9,303 bases of DNA from an uncultured Bacteroidales bacterium (GTDB lineage: Bacteria > Bacteroidota > Bacteroidia > Bacteroidales > F082), in contig CALFIT010000312.1 in NCBI GenBank assembly GCA_937877465.1, forward strand, positions 1 to 9,303. Direction: 5' to 3'. Shown here in pieces: positions 1 through 5,800 of the stretch (positions are counted from its first letter, which is position 1; every line of letters begins with the position of its first letter). The notes beneath the pieces are model-generated. The model did no database searches. It had not been told where the DNA came from and saw nothing but the letters and a program-made list of their open reading frames with translations. The position numbers and the translations under genes are program-made.

Positions 1-96
1 GCCCTCAGGTCGGGGGTCTATCTCTATCGCCTCACCCTGACGGACGAAAGCGGCTTTTCGCGCACCGTCTGCCAGCGGATGCTCATCCAAAGATAG
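1..96 (+). CDS. porU: C-terminal end of a T9SS surface protein, probably the sortase PorU (5' truncated)
   Basis: Frame 1 is open from the first base to a TAG at 94-96, giving the last 31 residues of a protein that starts outside the window. The residues SGVYLYRLTLTDESGFSR followed by a short basic end ending in LIQR look like the final beta-strands of a T9SS-type C-terminal domain. PorU is the gingipain-like sortase that removes C-terminal sorting domains at the cell surface, and it ends in such a fold itself. The assignment to PorU rests mainly on the next gene being porV, because porU and porV are adjacent in Porphyromonas gingivalis. Another CTD-bearing secreted protein would leave a similar tail, so the symbol is tentative. 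Confidence 0.55.
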   Translation, partial: ALRSGVYLYRLTLTDESGFSRTVCQRMLIQR

Positions 97-149
97 GCGA
101 CGCAAAAATAATTTTTCCGAGGAACGCAATAAGCAAAATGAAATATCGT

Positions 150-157
150 TATCTTTG
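150..157 (+). promoter_or_regulatory. Candidate -7 box of the porV promoter
   Basis: TATCTTTG matches the Bacteroidota -7 consensus TAnnTTTG and ends 23 nt before the porV ATG, a usual leader length. No clear TTTG is seen about 19 nt upstream at the -33 position, so the call rests on the -7 box and its location. Confidence 0.5.
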
Positions 158-180
158 CAATTTTAAATACCGAATTGGAT

Positions 181-1428
181 ATGAAAATTAGAAGACTGTT
201 TCTTGCCGCTTTGGTTTTGACGGCGGCCAACATGTACGGACAAAGTTACTCTTTCGGCGGCTATGCCCCCAATGTCATCACGACAGCAGTGCCTTTCGTT
301 TCCATCGCTCCCGATGCCCGAGGCGGCGCCATGGGCGACTGCGGCGTGGCTTCAACACCCGATGTGTATTCCATGCACTACAACCCTGCCAAGTATGTCT
401 ATTTGGAGGACAAGCTGACCATTGGATTGAACTACAGCCCTTGGCTGACCAACTTGACGAAGGACATGAATCTTGCCTATTTGGCCGGTGCCTACAAAAT
501 CAACGACCGTTCGGCAGTGGCAGCCACGCTGCGCTATTTCAACTGCGGCGAAATCAACTTCAGAGATCCTAACAACTACGACTTGGGCACCTACAACCCG
601 AATGAATGGGCTATCGATGCCACCTATTCGCGTATGCTCGGCGACTATTTGGCTGGTGCCGTGGCAGGCCGTTTCATCTATTCCAACCTCACCCAGGGCG
701 TGACCGATTACGGCAAGGCGGGTTGGTCGGTGGCCGCCGACGTCTCCGTCTACTACAAGCGTCCCGTCGAATGGTTCCGCACCATTGATGCCGACTTTGC
801 ATGGGGCGCCGCCATCACCAACATCGGCAGCAAGGTGAGCTACAACGGATCTTCCGACCGTCGCGACTTCATCCCGACCACCTTGCGCGTCGGTAGCAGC
901 CTGAAACTTGAGCTTGACGAATACAACACGTTGGAATTCAATGTCGACTTGTCGAAACTGATGGTGCCTACGCCGCCCGCGTATGTCAGGGACTCCATCA
1001 CCGGCGCCATCGTGACCGACCCCGAAACGGGACTGCCCACCTTGCAACCGGGTAGCTACGACAACAACGTTTCCGTGGTCCAAGGCATGATCCAGTCGTT
1101 CTACGACGCTCCAGGCATGGGCTATAACTACGAGACTGGGCAATGGGACCACTACGGCAAATTCTATGAGGAGCTTTGCGAAGTCATGGTTGGCGTGGGA
1201 GTCGAATATTGGTACAACAACATTTTCTCCGTGCGTGCGGGCTATTTCAACGAGACCGCGCTGAAGGGCAACCGCAAGTATGTCACCGCTGGTGCCGCAC
1301 TGAAATACAATATGTTTGGCTTGGATGTGTCATACCTCATCCCCATCAGCTCAGTGGCGGGCAGCAACCCGTTGGAGAAGACCTTGCGCTTCAACCTGAC
1401 CTTCAACATGGGCGGGAAGAAGAGCTGA
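181..1428 (+). CDS. porV: Type IX secretion system outer-membrane beta-barrel protein PorV
   Basis: PorV (LptO) is an outer-membrane barrel of the FadL-like class. It receives T9SS cargo from the translocon and presents the cargo C-terminal domain to the sortase PorU in the attachment complex. The 415-residue protein begins with a basic, hydrophobic signal peptide (about residues 1-20, ending ...NMYG before QSYS). The PorV signature follows at residues 38-57 (PFVSIAPDARGGAMGDCGVA), then the HYNPAKY segment. The rest alternates aromatic and polar residues as barrel strands do, with a long extracellular-type insertion at about residues 260-320. I chose ATG 181. An upstream in-frame TTG at 175 would only add two residues before a normal signal peptide. 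It lies 84 nt after the probable porU end in the same direction and has its own candidate promoter. Length and signature match the family well. Confidence 0.93.
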   Translation: MKIRRLFLAALVLTAANMYGQSYSFGGYAPNVITTAVPFVSIAPDARGGAMGDCGVASTPDVYSMHYNPAKYVYLEDKLTIGLNYSPWLTNLTKDMNLAYLAGAYKINDRSAVAATLRYFNCGEINFRDPNNYDLGTYNPNEWAIDATYSRMLGDYLAGAVAGRFIYSNLTQGVTDYGKAGWSVAADVSVYYKRPVEWFRTIDADFAWGAAITNIGSKVSYNGSSDRRDFIPTTLRVGSSLKLELDEYNTLEFNVDLSKLMVPTPPAYVRDSITGAIVTDPETGLPTLQPGSYDNNVSVVQGMIQSFYDAPGMGYNYETGQWDHYGKFYEELCEVMVGVGVEYWYNNIFSVRAGYFNETALKGNRKYVTAGAALKYNMFGLDVSYLIPISSVAGSNPLEKTLRFNLTFNMGGKKS

Positions 1429-1455
1429 CTTTACATTTGTTTTTGGTTTGACGAG

Positions 1456-1488
1456 AGAGAAGCGGCTTCAGGGTCGCTTCTCTTTTTG
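1456..1488 (+). terminator. Intrinsic terminator after porV
   Basis: A perfect 9-bp inverted repeat AGAGAAGCG / CGCTTCTCT (1456-1464 and 1475-1483) with a 10-nt loop is followed directly by TTTTTG. It starts 28 nt after the porV stop. The opposite side of the stem is not T-rich on the minus strand, so it seems to serve mainly the plus strand. The minus-strand gene ends 3 nt beyond it. Confidence 0.8.
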
Positions 1489-1490
1489 TG

Positions 1491-2732
1491 TCAGAACACC
1501 AACGCCAAAAGCACATACAGCCAGTGGGCGGCGATGCCTGCCGCGAGGCCGCCGAGGGTGTGCGCCCCGATGGCCTTGCCGATGAGCTTGCGGTAGCCAA
1601 GGCTGTCGAGCATGGCGGCGTGGGTGCTCAGGAAACCGCTCCAGCACATGCCGATGGCCGTGAACACGGCGATGGCGTTGTTGTCGATGATGCCTTCGGT
1701 GATGAAACGAGGCACCAAGCCGATGGCGGCACCCACCGCGCCAAGGGCGGTCATGGGGAACGAAATCAACGCGCCGTCCTTGAAGCCGAAGAGCCAGTCG
1801 AAGATGAAGTTGACCTTGTTGGCCGCCCAGCTGATGACGGGCACGCCCTCGTAGGCCACGCCGAGATAGGTGCCGTCGTCGCCCGCCGGACCGAAGGTGA
1901 GCATCATCACGATGGTGGAGATGCACAGCACGCCCGGGATGATGGCGAAGCCGATGCCGACGCCGTCCTTGCCGCCGTCCAAGAGCGAGTTGAGGAAACG
2001 CATGAACACGCCGCCTTCGCTCTTGAAGGTGATCTGCTGCTCGTCGCCACCAAATTCCTCATCGACAGGGGCATCCAATTCAGGATAGGTCTTTAAGGTG
2101 GAACGTTGCATCAGCCGCGTGCTGACGATGCTGCCGATGATGGCGCCCGCCACGCCGACCAAGGCTCCCTTGCCGTAGCCGAGGCCCGTCATGAAGGCCA
2201 CCACCACGAGGCCCATGCCGAAGGCCGTGCCGAAGTTGGTGAGCGAAACGAGCTGGTACTTCTTGAAATAGCGGTTGAAGTTCTTGTCGTGCGCGAGGGT
2301 GATGATGGCGGGGTTGTCGCTGAGGAAGGTCATAATGGCACCCAAGGCTGCCACGCCGGGCAGGTTGTAGAGCGGCTTCATCAGTGGGCGAAGAAGGTTC
2401 TCCAACAGGCGCACCACGCCGAACTCGGTCAGCAGCTTGCTGATGGCGCCCATCAGCACGCAGATGGCCATGATGTAGAACACGGTTTCGAGCAGCAGGT
2501 GGTAGGCCGTCTGCATGAAGGTGTTCAGCATCTTGGGCAGCGTCATCTTGTAGGCCAACAGCCCGAAGAAGGCGAAGAAGACGATGAGGAAGATGAAGGC
2601 TTCCACGCTTCGTTTCGTGGTGAACGTGAGCGGGTGCTTCAGCGAAGCCTCGATTTTCTTGAAGATTCTTTCCACCCTGTGGTGATAGTCGAGGGTGTTG
2701 CGTTTTTCGGTGTCGTATTTCGTTTTAGCCAT
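1491..2732 (-). CDS. Gate (nucleoside-recognition) domain multi-spanning inner-membrane protein
   Basis: The protein has 413 residues with about nine hydrophobic segments, near residues 43-62, 78-100, 124-145, 165-182, 186-204, 257-280, 325-345, 352-371 and 386-411. A soluble, charged N-terminal 40 residues precede them, and a charged cytoplasmic-type loop lies at about 205-255. The pattern, with motifs such as FLSDNPAIITLA (136-147), NFGTAFGMG (166-174), GFAIIPGVL (261-269) and LSTHAAMLDSLG (368-379), fits the Gate/nucleoside-recognition membrane proteins. I think of the CD0519/CD1768-type family in particular. The family is transport-like, but the substrate is not known to me and nucleoside should not be assumed. 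The ATG at 2732 lies 6 nt after the stop of the porin gene upstream, so the two are almost certainly co-transcribed, with this gene second. Family assignment is moderately sure; function is open. Confidence 0.8.
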   Translation of the reverse strand: MAKTKYDTEKRNTLDYHHRVERIFKKIEASLKHPLTFTTKRSVEAFIFLIVFFAFFGLLAYKMTLPKMLNTFMQTAYHLLLETVFYIMAICVLMGAISKLLTEFGVVRLLENLLRPLMKPLYNLPGVAALGAIMTFLSDNPAIITLAHDKNFNRYFKKYQLVSLTNFGTAFGMGLVVVAFMTGLGYGKGALVGVAGAIIGSIVSTRLMQRSTLKTYPELDAPVDEEFGGDEQQITFKSEGGVFMRFLNSLLDGGKDGVGIGFAIIPGVLCISTIVMMLTFGPAGDDGTYLGVAYEGVPVISWAANKVNFIFDWLFGFKDGALISFPMTALGAVGAAIGLVPRFITEGIIDNNAIAVFTAIGMCWSGFLSTHAAMLDSLGYRKLIGKAIGAHTLGGLAAGIAAHWLYVLLALVF

Positions 2733-2738
2733 GGCGAA

Positions 2739-3782
2739 TTACTTTTTGATGAATGCATGAAGCAAATCGACCTTCCATGTGAGGCCGATGTTGCCTTGGA
2801 ACTTGCTCTCGCCGTCAACGCTGGTGTGCGAGCCGCAGAGGTGGAGGCGCAGGCTACGGTCGGCCAGTGGATAGAACTCGAAGCCGAGGCTCTCGAAGTC
2901 CACCTTCTTGCCGGGGACGACGTATTGGTCGTAGGCTTCGGTGCTGGGCAGTTGGGCTTGGTTGTAGTCGTAGCCCGCCTTGGCGAAGACAATCCATTTT
3001 GGCCCGATGTCGACCCCGATGCCGAAGATGGCGGTGATGTCCTGACCGAAGAAGTGCTCTTGCTTGAACGAGGCACGGTTGGTGACGTCGAGGTACATCT
3101 CCACGCCGTTGAATTGCAGCTTGTTGCCGAGCGAGATGTAGTTGATGAACTTGCCTTGCTCGTATTCGATCATGTTGACCGAGTAGGTCGTCTTGAAGTG
3201 CTCGAAGTTGCCGTACCACATGAGGTTGTAGGCGTAGATGCTCTGCATGGCTTGGCTGATGAACGGCGAGTTGCACACTTGGAACAGCACATGGTTCTTG
3301 CCCGAATTGTCCTTGAAGTTGAGCGACGCGCCCACGGCATAACAGCACACGGTGTTCCAGAACTCGGTGCCATAGTAGATGTCGATGGGGTTGGTGTCGT
3401 ATTCCCAGCCGCCGATGGCCACCACTTGTTTTCCGGCGGAGAGGAAGAGGTTGTCGGTGAAGTTCCAGTTGAGGTAGGCCCAGTCGGTGCCTTGGAAGAA
3501 GGTGTTGGCGAAGCTGATGTTGGGCGCGTTGATGCGCTGGCGCAGGTGATACGAGAACTTGCTGCCGATGGTGCCGTCCAAGGCCACGACCAAGTACTTA
3601 CCAGCGAAGCCGTGGTCCCACGAGGGCGCAACGGTGTCGTGTCCAGGATGGTAGTCGACGGTGAAGTCGGCGCGGGTGTTGAGTTGGAGGTTGTCTAAGG
3701 TGACAAAGGGTTTCTTTTCTTGCGAGAAGGCATGAATGCCAATAAAAAATCCTAAAAATGAGAGTATTAGCGCTTTTTTCAT
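2739..3782 (-). CDS. Outer-membrane porin, OprO/OprP-like (Bacteroidota type)
   Basis: This 347-residue protein begins with a classic signal peptide (residues 1-20, cleavage near HAFS-QEKK). It continues as alternating-polarity beta-strands rich in Tyr, Phe, Asn and Gly, typical of a general porin barrel. Early features such as LQLNTRADFTVDYH (32-45) and the block GKYLVVALDGTIGSKFSYHLRQR resemble Bacteroidota porins of the phosphate-selective OprO/OprP superfamily. A WKVDLLHAFIKK end closes the last strand. It would let a small solute cross the outer membrane; selectivity for phosphate is only a property of the family name and cannot be read here. ATG 3782 is the only sensible start, placing the signal peptide at the N-terminus 19 nt behind a TACTTTTG -7 box. 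It heads an operon with the Gate-domain membrane protein. Confidence 0.82.
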   Translation of the reverse strand: MKKALILSFLGFFIGIHAFSQEKKPFVTLDNLQLNTRADFTVDYHPGHDTVAPSWDHGFAGKYLVVALDGTIGSKFSYHLRQRINAPNISFANTFFQGTDWAYLNWNFTDNLFLSAGKQVVAIGGWEYDTNPIDIYYGTEFWNTVCCYAVGASLNFKDNSGKNHVLFQVCNSPFISQAMQSIYAYNLMWYGNFEHFKTTYSVNMIEYEQGKFINYISLGNKLQFNGVEMYLDVTNRASFKQEHFFGQDITAIFGIGVDIGPKWIVFAKAGYDYNQAQLPSTEAYDQYVVPGKKVDFESLGFEFYPLADRSLRLHLCGSHTSVDGESKFQGNIGLTWKVDLLHAFIKK

Positions 3783-3801
3783 ATGGTTCCGATTTTCGCG
3801 G

Positions 3802-3809
3802 CAAAAGTA
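3802..3809 (-). promoter_or_regulatory. Candidate -7 box of the porin/Gate operon promoter
   Basis: Read on the minus strand, TACTTTTG matches TAnnTTTG exactly and lies 19 nt before the porin ATG. The -33 position holds only a T-rich stretch (CTTTTA), not a clear TTTG. Confidence 0.55.
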
Positions 3810-3851
3810 GGGAATTATTTGGCACTAAAAGAGGTTAAATTGGTATGTTGT

Positions 3852-3868
3852 TGAGAAAAGTTTTCTCA
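3852..3868. promoter_or_regulatory. Palindrome in the divergent promoter region, candidate operator
   Basis: TGAGAAAAGTTTTCTCA is a perfect 8-bp inverted repeat around a single central G. It sits between the divergent porin operon and sigma-factor cassette, about 52 nt before the sigma ATG and 70 nt from the porin ATG. It covers the place where a -33 element for the sigma gene would fall. The shape suits a dimeric regulator. A chance palindrome in AT-rich DNA is possible. Confidence 0.4.
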
Positions 3869-3883
3869 TGGCTGTGATTTTTT

Positions 3884-3891
3884 TAATATTG
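3884..3891 (+). promoter_or_regulatory. Weak candidate -7 box of the sigma-factor cassette
   Basis: TAATATTG differs from TAnnTTTG at one position and ends 28 nt before the sigma-factor ATG. A TTTTC stretch (3861-3865) lies 18 nt upstream. The match is imperfect, so the cassette may instead use another sigma factor, including its own product. Confidence 0.3.
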
Positions 3892-3919
3892 CAGCGATTA
3901 ATATAGAAAAGGCATAGAT

Positions 3920-4411
3920 ATGAATGGCATCATGGATATTATAGAGGAGAATATGGATGGCATTAAGTCCATTTGCCATTTCTATGCATCGATGAGCTCG
4001 TTTTTGTCGGAAGAGGATGTTTTCCAAGAGGTTGTATATAATTTGCTGAAAAGTTTCAAGAAATATGAAAGGCGGAAAGACTGTAAAGTATCAACTTGGG
4101 TTTATAGGGTTGCAATAAACGTCTCTATTTCGCTGATGCGCAAGGAAAATCGCGTGTATTATACATCACTTGATGAGGTTCCCATAGAAAATGAGTTTGT
4201 CGATAGTGGTTTTGACAAGGAGGAAATAGAAGATTTGAATTCAGTGATCAAAAGACTTGAGGTTGAGGAACAAACTTTGTTGTTCTTATACCTTGAAGAT
4301 AAATCATATAAGGAGATGTCTGAAATATTGGGCATTTCGGTAAGCAATGTCGGCACAAGGCTGCAACGAGTGAAGTCGAAACTAAAGAAGATTAGCAATG
4401 AAAACCTATAA
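3920..4411 (+). CDS. ECF-type sigma-70 family RNA polymerase sigma factor
   Basis: This is a compact two-domain sigma factor of 163 residues, within the usual ECF size. Sigma region 2 spans about residues 12-80. It contains EEDVFQEVVYNLLKSF (core binding, 31-46) and the -10 recognition segment STWVYRVAINVSISLMRK (58-75). An acidic linker (about 85-105) leads to region 4 (105-160), where KSYKEMSEILGISVSNVGTRLQRVKSKLKK (128-157) is a typical helix-turn-helix. Start ATG 3920 is used; ATG 3932 would remove four residues and is also possible. The gene overlaps the next membrane-protein gene by 14 nt, so the partners are probably translated together, as with sigma and anti-sigma pairs. It is clearly more AT-rich than its neighbours: bases 4021-4080 have 19 G+C of 60, against 36 of 60 at 661-720. 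The target genes are unknown. Confidence 0.9.
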   Translation: MNGIMDIIEENMDGIKSICHFYASMSSFLSEEDVFQEVVYNLLKSFKKYERRKDCKVSTWVYRVAINVSISLMRKENRVYYTSLDEVPIENEFVDSGFDKEEIEDLNSVIKRLEVEEQTLLFLYLEDKSYKEMSEILGISVSNVGTRLQRVKSKLKKISNENL

Positions 4412-4901
4412 TCCATATACAATGTGGCTGAAAAAGCACAGGAATGGCGTAAATGGTGCGATATGCATTGCTGTTGCATTATTTTTGCTTGTTTCATTGG
4501 TGATTTATGGAATTCGTGAGAATGGAACAATTTCGGGTGTAACCATTCTCATTGCGATGTATGCGTTTACGCGAGGATTGTTTACGATGGTTTTGGGTTT
4601 TAAAGAAAACGATTTGGGATTGTCTGTTTACAAGCATGTCCGCATTGAATTGTATAACAAATTGTTTTTTGTATATGAAAGAATGCTTTGGATTTGGGTT
4701 TTGTTGCCTGTCATAACGATATGCAGTTGGTTTGTTGTCGGAAATGAGGAGGGGAGAAAGTGGTGTGTTGTGGTTATGGGATTGATTTCCATTGTGTTGA
4801 TACTCGTTTTTACGAAACCGTTAATCCGGAAAAAACGTGGTTTGCACAAAAGGATAAAAGAAATAGAAAACGACCTTGTTGAGACAAACGCTTCTTCTTG
4901 A
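4398..4901 (+). CDS. Four-TM membrane protein overlapping the ECF sigma gene; possible anti-sigma partner
   Basis: I do not recognise this family. The 167 residues form two membrane hairpins, TM1 about 19-38, TM2 46-67, TM3 96-114 and TM4 122-139. A basic N-terminus (WLKKHR), a middle loop of about 28 residues and a charged C-terminal tail (140-167, KKRGLHKRIKEIENDLVE) flank them. By the positive-inside rule the termini and middle loop should be cytoplasmic. There is no zinc-binding HxxxCxxC anti-sigma motif and no FecR-like domain. Its ATG lies inside the last five codons of the sigma gene (14-nt overlap), which strongly suggests translational coupling and a shared task. The simplest inference is that it holds or controls the sigma factor at the inner membrane. 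It could equally be an envelope protein that the sigma factor merely regulates. Confidence 0.75.
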   Translation: MKTYNPYTMWLKKHRNGVNGAICIAVALFLLVSLVIYGIRENGTISGVTILIAMYAFTRGLFTMVLGFKENDLGLSVYKHVRIELYNKLFFVYERMLWIWVLLPVITICSWFVVGNEEGRKWCVVVMGLISIVLILVFTKPLIRKKRGLHKRIKEIENDLVETNASS

Positions 4902-4954
4902 GCGAGGTCTTCAAAATCAACAGAAGTGTTATAAACCATTAAATTCTATGTATT

Positions 4955-5065
4955 ATGGAAAAAAATGTAAATTTCCTGAGTAAGGAAGATTTCAACAGCT
5001 TCTTTAAGAATGCTGTTGAGGTATTGTTAGATGCTCAAAAGAACTCAATTCCTGTGGTGTCATGA
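4955..5065 (+). CDS. Small ORF of 36 codons coupled to the next membrane gene
   Basis: ATG 4955 opens a 36-residue reading frame (MEKNVNFLSKEDFNSFFKNA, then a short helix-like VEVLLDAQKNS and an end in PVVS). Its TGA at 5063-5065 overlaps the ATG of the following gene (5062-5064) as ATGA. This overlap is the main reason to believe it is translated: the downstream gene would have no obvious ribosome entry otherwise. The peptide has no membrane segment or signal peptide and could fold as one or two amphipathic helices. It lies 53 nt after the preceding membrane gene with no promoter-like TAnnTTTG in between. I recognise no family. It may be a real small protein or a leader whose translation controls the next gene. 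Confidence 0.5.
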   Translation: MEKNVNFLSKEDFNSFFKNAVEVLLDAQKNSIPVVS

Positions 5066-5421
5066 GAAAAACACAAGGTTTGATAGAGGTGGTGATTGGA
5101 CTTCTTGGTACAATCGCCATACTCCTCTTAGGGAATTATTGGTCTTACATCCCATTGGTTGTATATGGCGTCCTGTCAATAGCATTAATTCGCAGGATTG
5201 CTGTTGAACAACCGTCAAAGGAAGAGGCGTTATGTGTTCGAAAACGCAATGTCGTTACTCTTATCTGTTGGGCTCTTGCGGCCGCCATCTGTTATTTTAC
5301 GTTTAAGGGTGCGAGGATTGGCGAGAACGGTGAATGGTTTGTCCTTTCTGCATACATGTTTTTGCTGATGCACGGAATCGCATTTTTGGCTCCAGTTAAT
5401 TCGTTCCCCAACGAAAAATAA
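5062..5421 (+). CDS. Second small four-TM membrane protein of the sigma-factor cassette
   Basis: This 119-residue hydrophobic protein has four predicted spans, about residues 6-24, 27-43, 64-81 and 92-110. A short, basic and acidic cytoplasmic-type loop (44-63, with IRRIAVEQPSKEE and VRKRN) separates two hairpins. It has no signal peptide and no recognisable catalytic motif, and I cannot name a family. The layout of hairpin, charged loop, hairpin mirrors the larger membrane protein earlier in the cassette, though I see no convincing sequence similarity by eye. ATG 5062 shares an ATGA with the stop of the 36-codon ORF, which points to coupled translation. The cassette ends 66 nt later at a strong terminator. 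It is probably the last gene of the sigma-factor transcript. Confidence 0.72.
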   Translation: MRKTQGLIEVVIGLLGTIAILLLGNYWSYIPLVVYGVLSIALIRRIAVEQPSKEEALCVRKRNVVTLICWALAAAICYFTFKGARIGENGEWFVLSAYMFLLMHGIAFLAPVNSFPNEK

Positions 5422-5427
5422 CCCATT

Positions 5428-5450
5428 CTTGCGAATTGCGAATTCGCAAG
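5428..5450. repeat. Perfect 10-bp inverted repeat after the last cassette gene
   Basis: CTTGCGAATT and AATTCGCAAG flank a 3-nt GCG spacer, beginning 6 nt after the stop at 5421. No T-run follows, so it is not a standard terminator. It could protect the transcript 3' end or be one unit of a dispersed repeat. Confidence 0.7.
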
Positions 5451-5487
5451 GCTTGAGAAGGGAATTTTCAATTCCCGGATGATAATT

Positions 5488-5526
5488 GTAGAGACGTCAC
5501 AATGTGGCGCCTCTACGTTTTTTTTT
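5488..5526 (+). terminator. Intrinsic terminator of the sigma-factor cassette
   Basis: GTAGAGACGTCAC (5488-5500) pairs with GTGGCGCCTCTAC (5504-5516) over 13 positions with one A-C mismatch and one wobble, leaving an AAT loop. A G and nine T residues (5518-5526) follow. It is a strong plus-strand terminator 66 nt after the last gene. The stem also looks like a common dispersed-repeat palindrome reused as a terminator. Confidence 0.82.
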
Positions 5527-5591
5527 GTGTGGCTGTAGGGATACACCGCGTGCGTCTGCCCAACCCATCGTTTGTCTGACACATTTGATGC

Positions 5592-5610
5592 GGACACATT
5601 CGATGTGTCC
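5592..5610. repeat. Palindrome GGACACAT/ATGTGTCC
   Basis: Two perfect 8-bp arms surround TCG. The preceding 15 bases (5578-5592) are a degenerate tandem copy of the same unit, so the palindrome appears to have been duplicated and one copy has decayed. Confidence 0.65.
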
Positions 5611-5632
5611 CTATGGGCCTGCCGGGGTGCTG

Positions 5633-5653
5633 CCGTAGGTCGCCGACCTACGG
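5633..5653. repeat. Palindrome CCGTAGGTCG/CGACCTACGG
   Basis: Two perfect 10-bp arms lie around a single C. The GC-rich stem has no T-run on either side, so it does not look like a terminator. It fits a dispersed intergenic palindrome or a protein-binding site. Confidence 0.65.
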
Positions 5654-5666
5654 TTACAGGGAGGTT

Positions 5667-5681
5667 GCGTCTTACAGACGC
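5667..5681. repeat. Short inverted repeat GCGTCT/AGACGC
   Basis: Perfect 6-bp arms surround TAC. It is short enough to be chance by itself, but it continues the run of hairpins in this interval. Confidence 0.5.
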
Positions 5682-5693
5682 GGAGTCGGCTGA

Positions 5694-5718
5694 TAATTCG
5701 TTTAATTCGTATAATTCG
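5694..5718. repeat. Three TAATTCG units at a 9-bp period
   Basis: TAATTCG occurs at 5694, 5703 and 5712, separated by TT and TA. This is a minimal tandem array that could arise by slippage. Confidence 0.65.
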
Positions 5719-5725
5719 CCGATGT

Positions 5726-5759
5726 CCAAAAATAAACGGGGCGGATTCGCTCCGTCCCG
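5726..5759 (-). terminator. Probable minus-strand terminator of hsp20
   Basis: On the minus strand CGGGACGGA (5751-5759) pairs with TCCGCCCCG (5737-5745) with one mismatch around a 5-nt loop, followed by TTTATTTTTGG. It lies about 41 nt past the hsp20 stop and is well placed to end that transcript. Confidence 0.6.
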
Positions 5760-5800
5760 ATTTGGGGTGTGTCGGGGATTGAAATCGCCCGATGAAATCT

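Larger units (their letters stand above)
5422..5800. repeat. Gene-free interval filled with short inverted and direct repeats
   Basis: This 379-bp stretch lies between convergent genes and holds no credible gene; open frames across it simply read through palindromes. In order it contains a 10-bp inverted repeat (5428-5450), a 7-bp one GGGAATT/AATTCCC (5460-5476) and the terminator at 5488-5526. Next come a 15-bp near-duplicate pair, GACACATTTGATGCG and GACACATTCGATGTG (5578-5607, 13 of 15 equal), whose second copy sits in the palindrome 5592-5610. Then follow CCGTAGGTCG/CGACCTACGG (5633-5653), GCGTCT/AGACGC (5667-5681), three TAATTCG units at a 9-bp period (5694-5718) and the minus-strand terminator (5726-5759). 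Such mixtures resemble dispersed intergenic repeats of Bacteroidota. Confidence 0.7.

Noticed and set aside
104..116. AT palindrome AAAAAT-A-ATTTTT between porU and porV
   Set aside because: Very low complexity, no GC stem, and likely by chance in an AT-rich gap.
352..1152. Long minus-strand open frame of 266 codons opposite porV
   Set aside because: It lies entirely antisense to a gene with a clear family signature, and its V/D/G/H-rich translation is typical of the complement of GC-rich coding DNA.
1488..2096. Plus-strand open frame of 202 codons opposite the Gate gene
   Set aside because: Antisense shadow of the membrane protein; no promoter box, no domain and low-complexity H/A/E/G composition.
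2106..3698. Plus-strand open frame of 530 codons opposite the porin and Gate genes
   Set aside because: It spans two well-supported minus-strand genes and their junction. The composition is repetitive (V, E, H, A, D) with no recognisable domain.
5422..5720. Possible CRISPR array in the repeat interval
   Set aside because: The repeats are of different sequences, have no regular repeat-spacer pattern and no cas genes are near.
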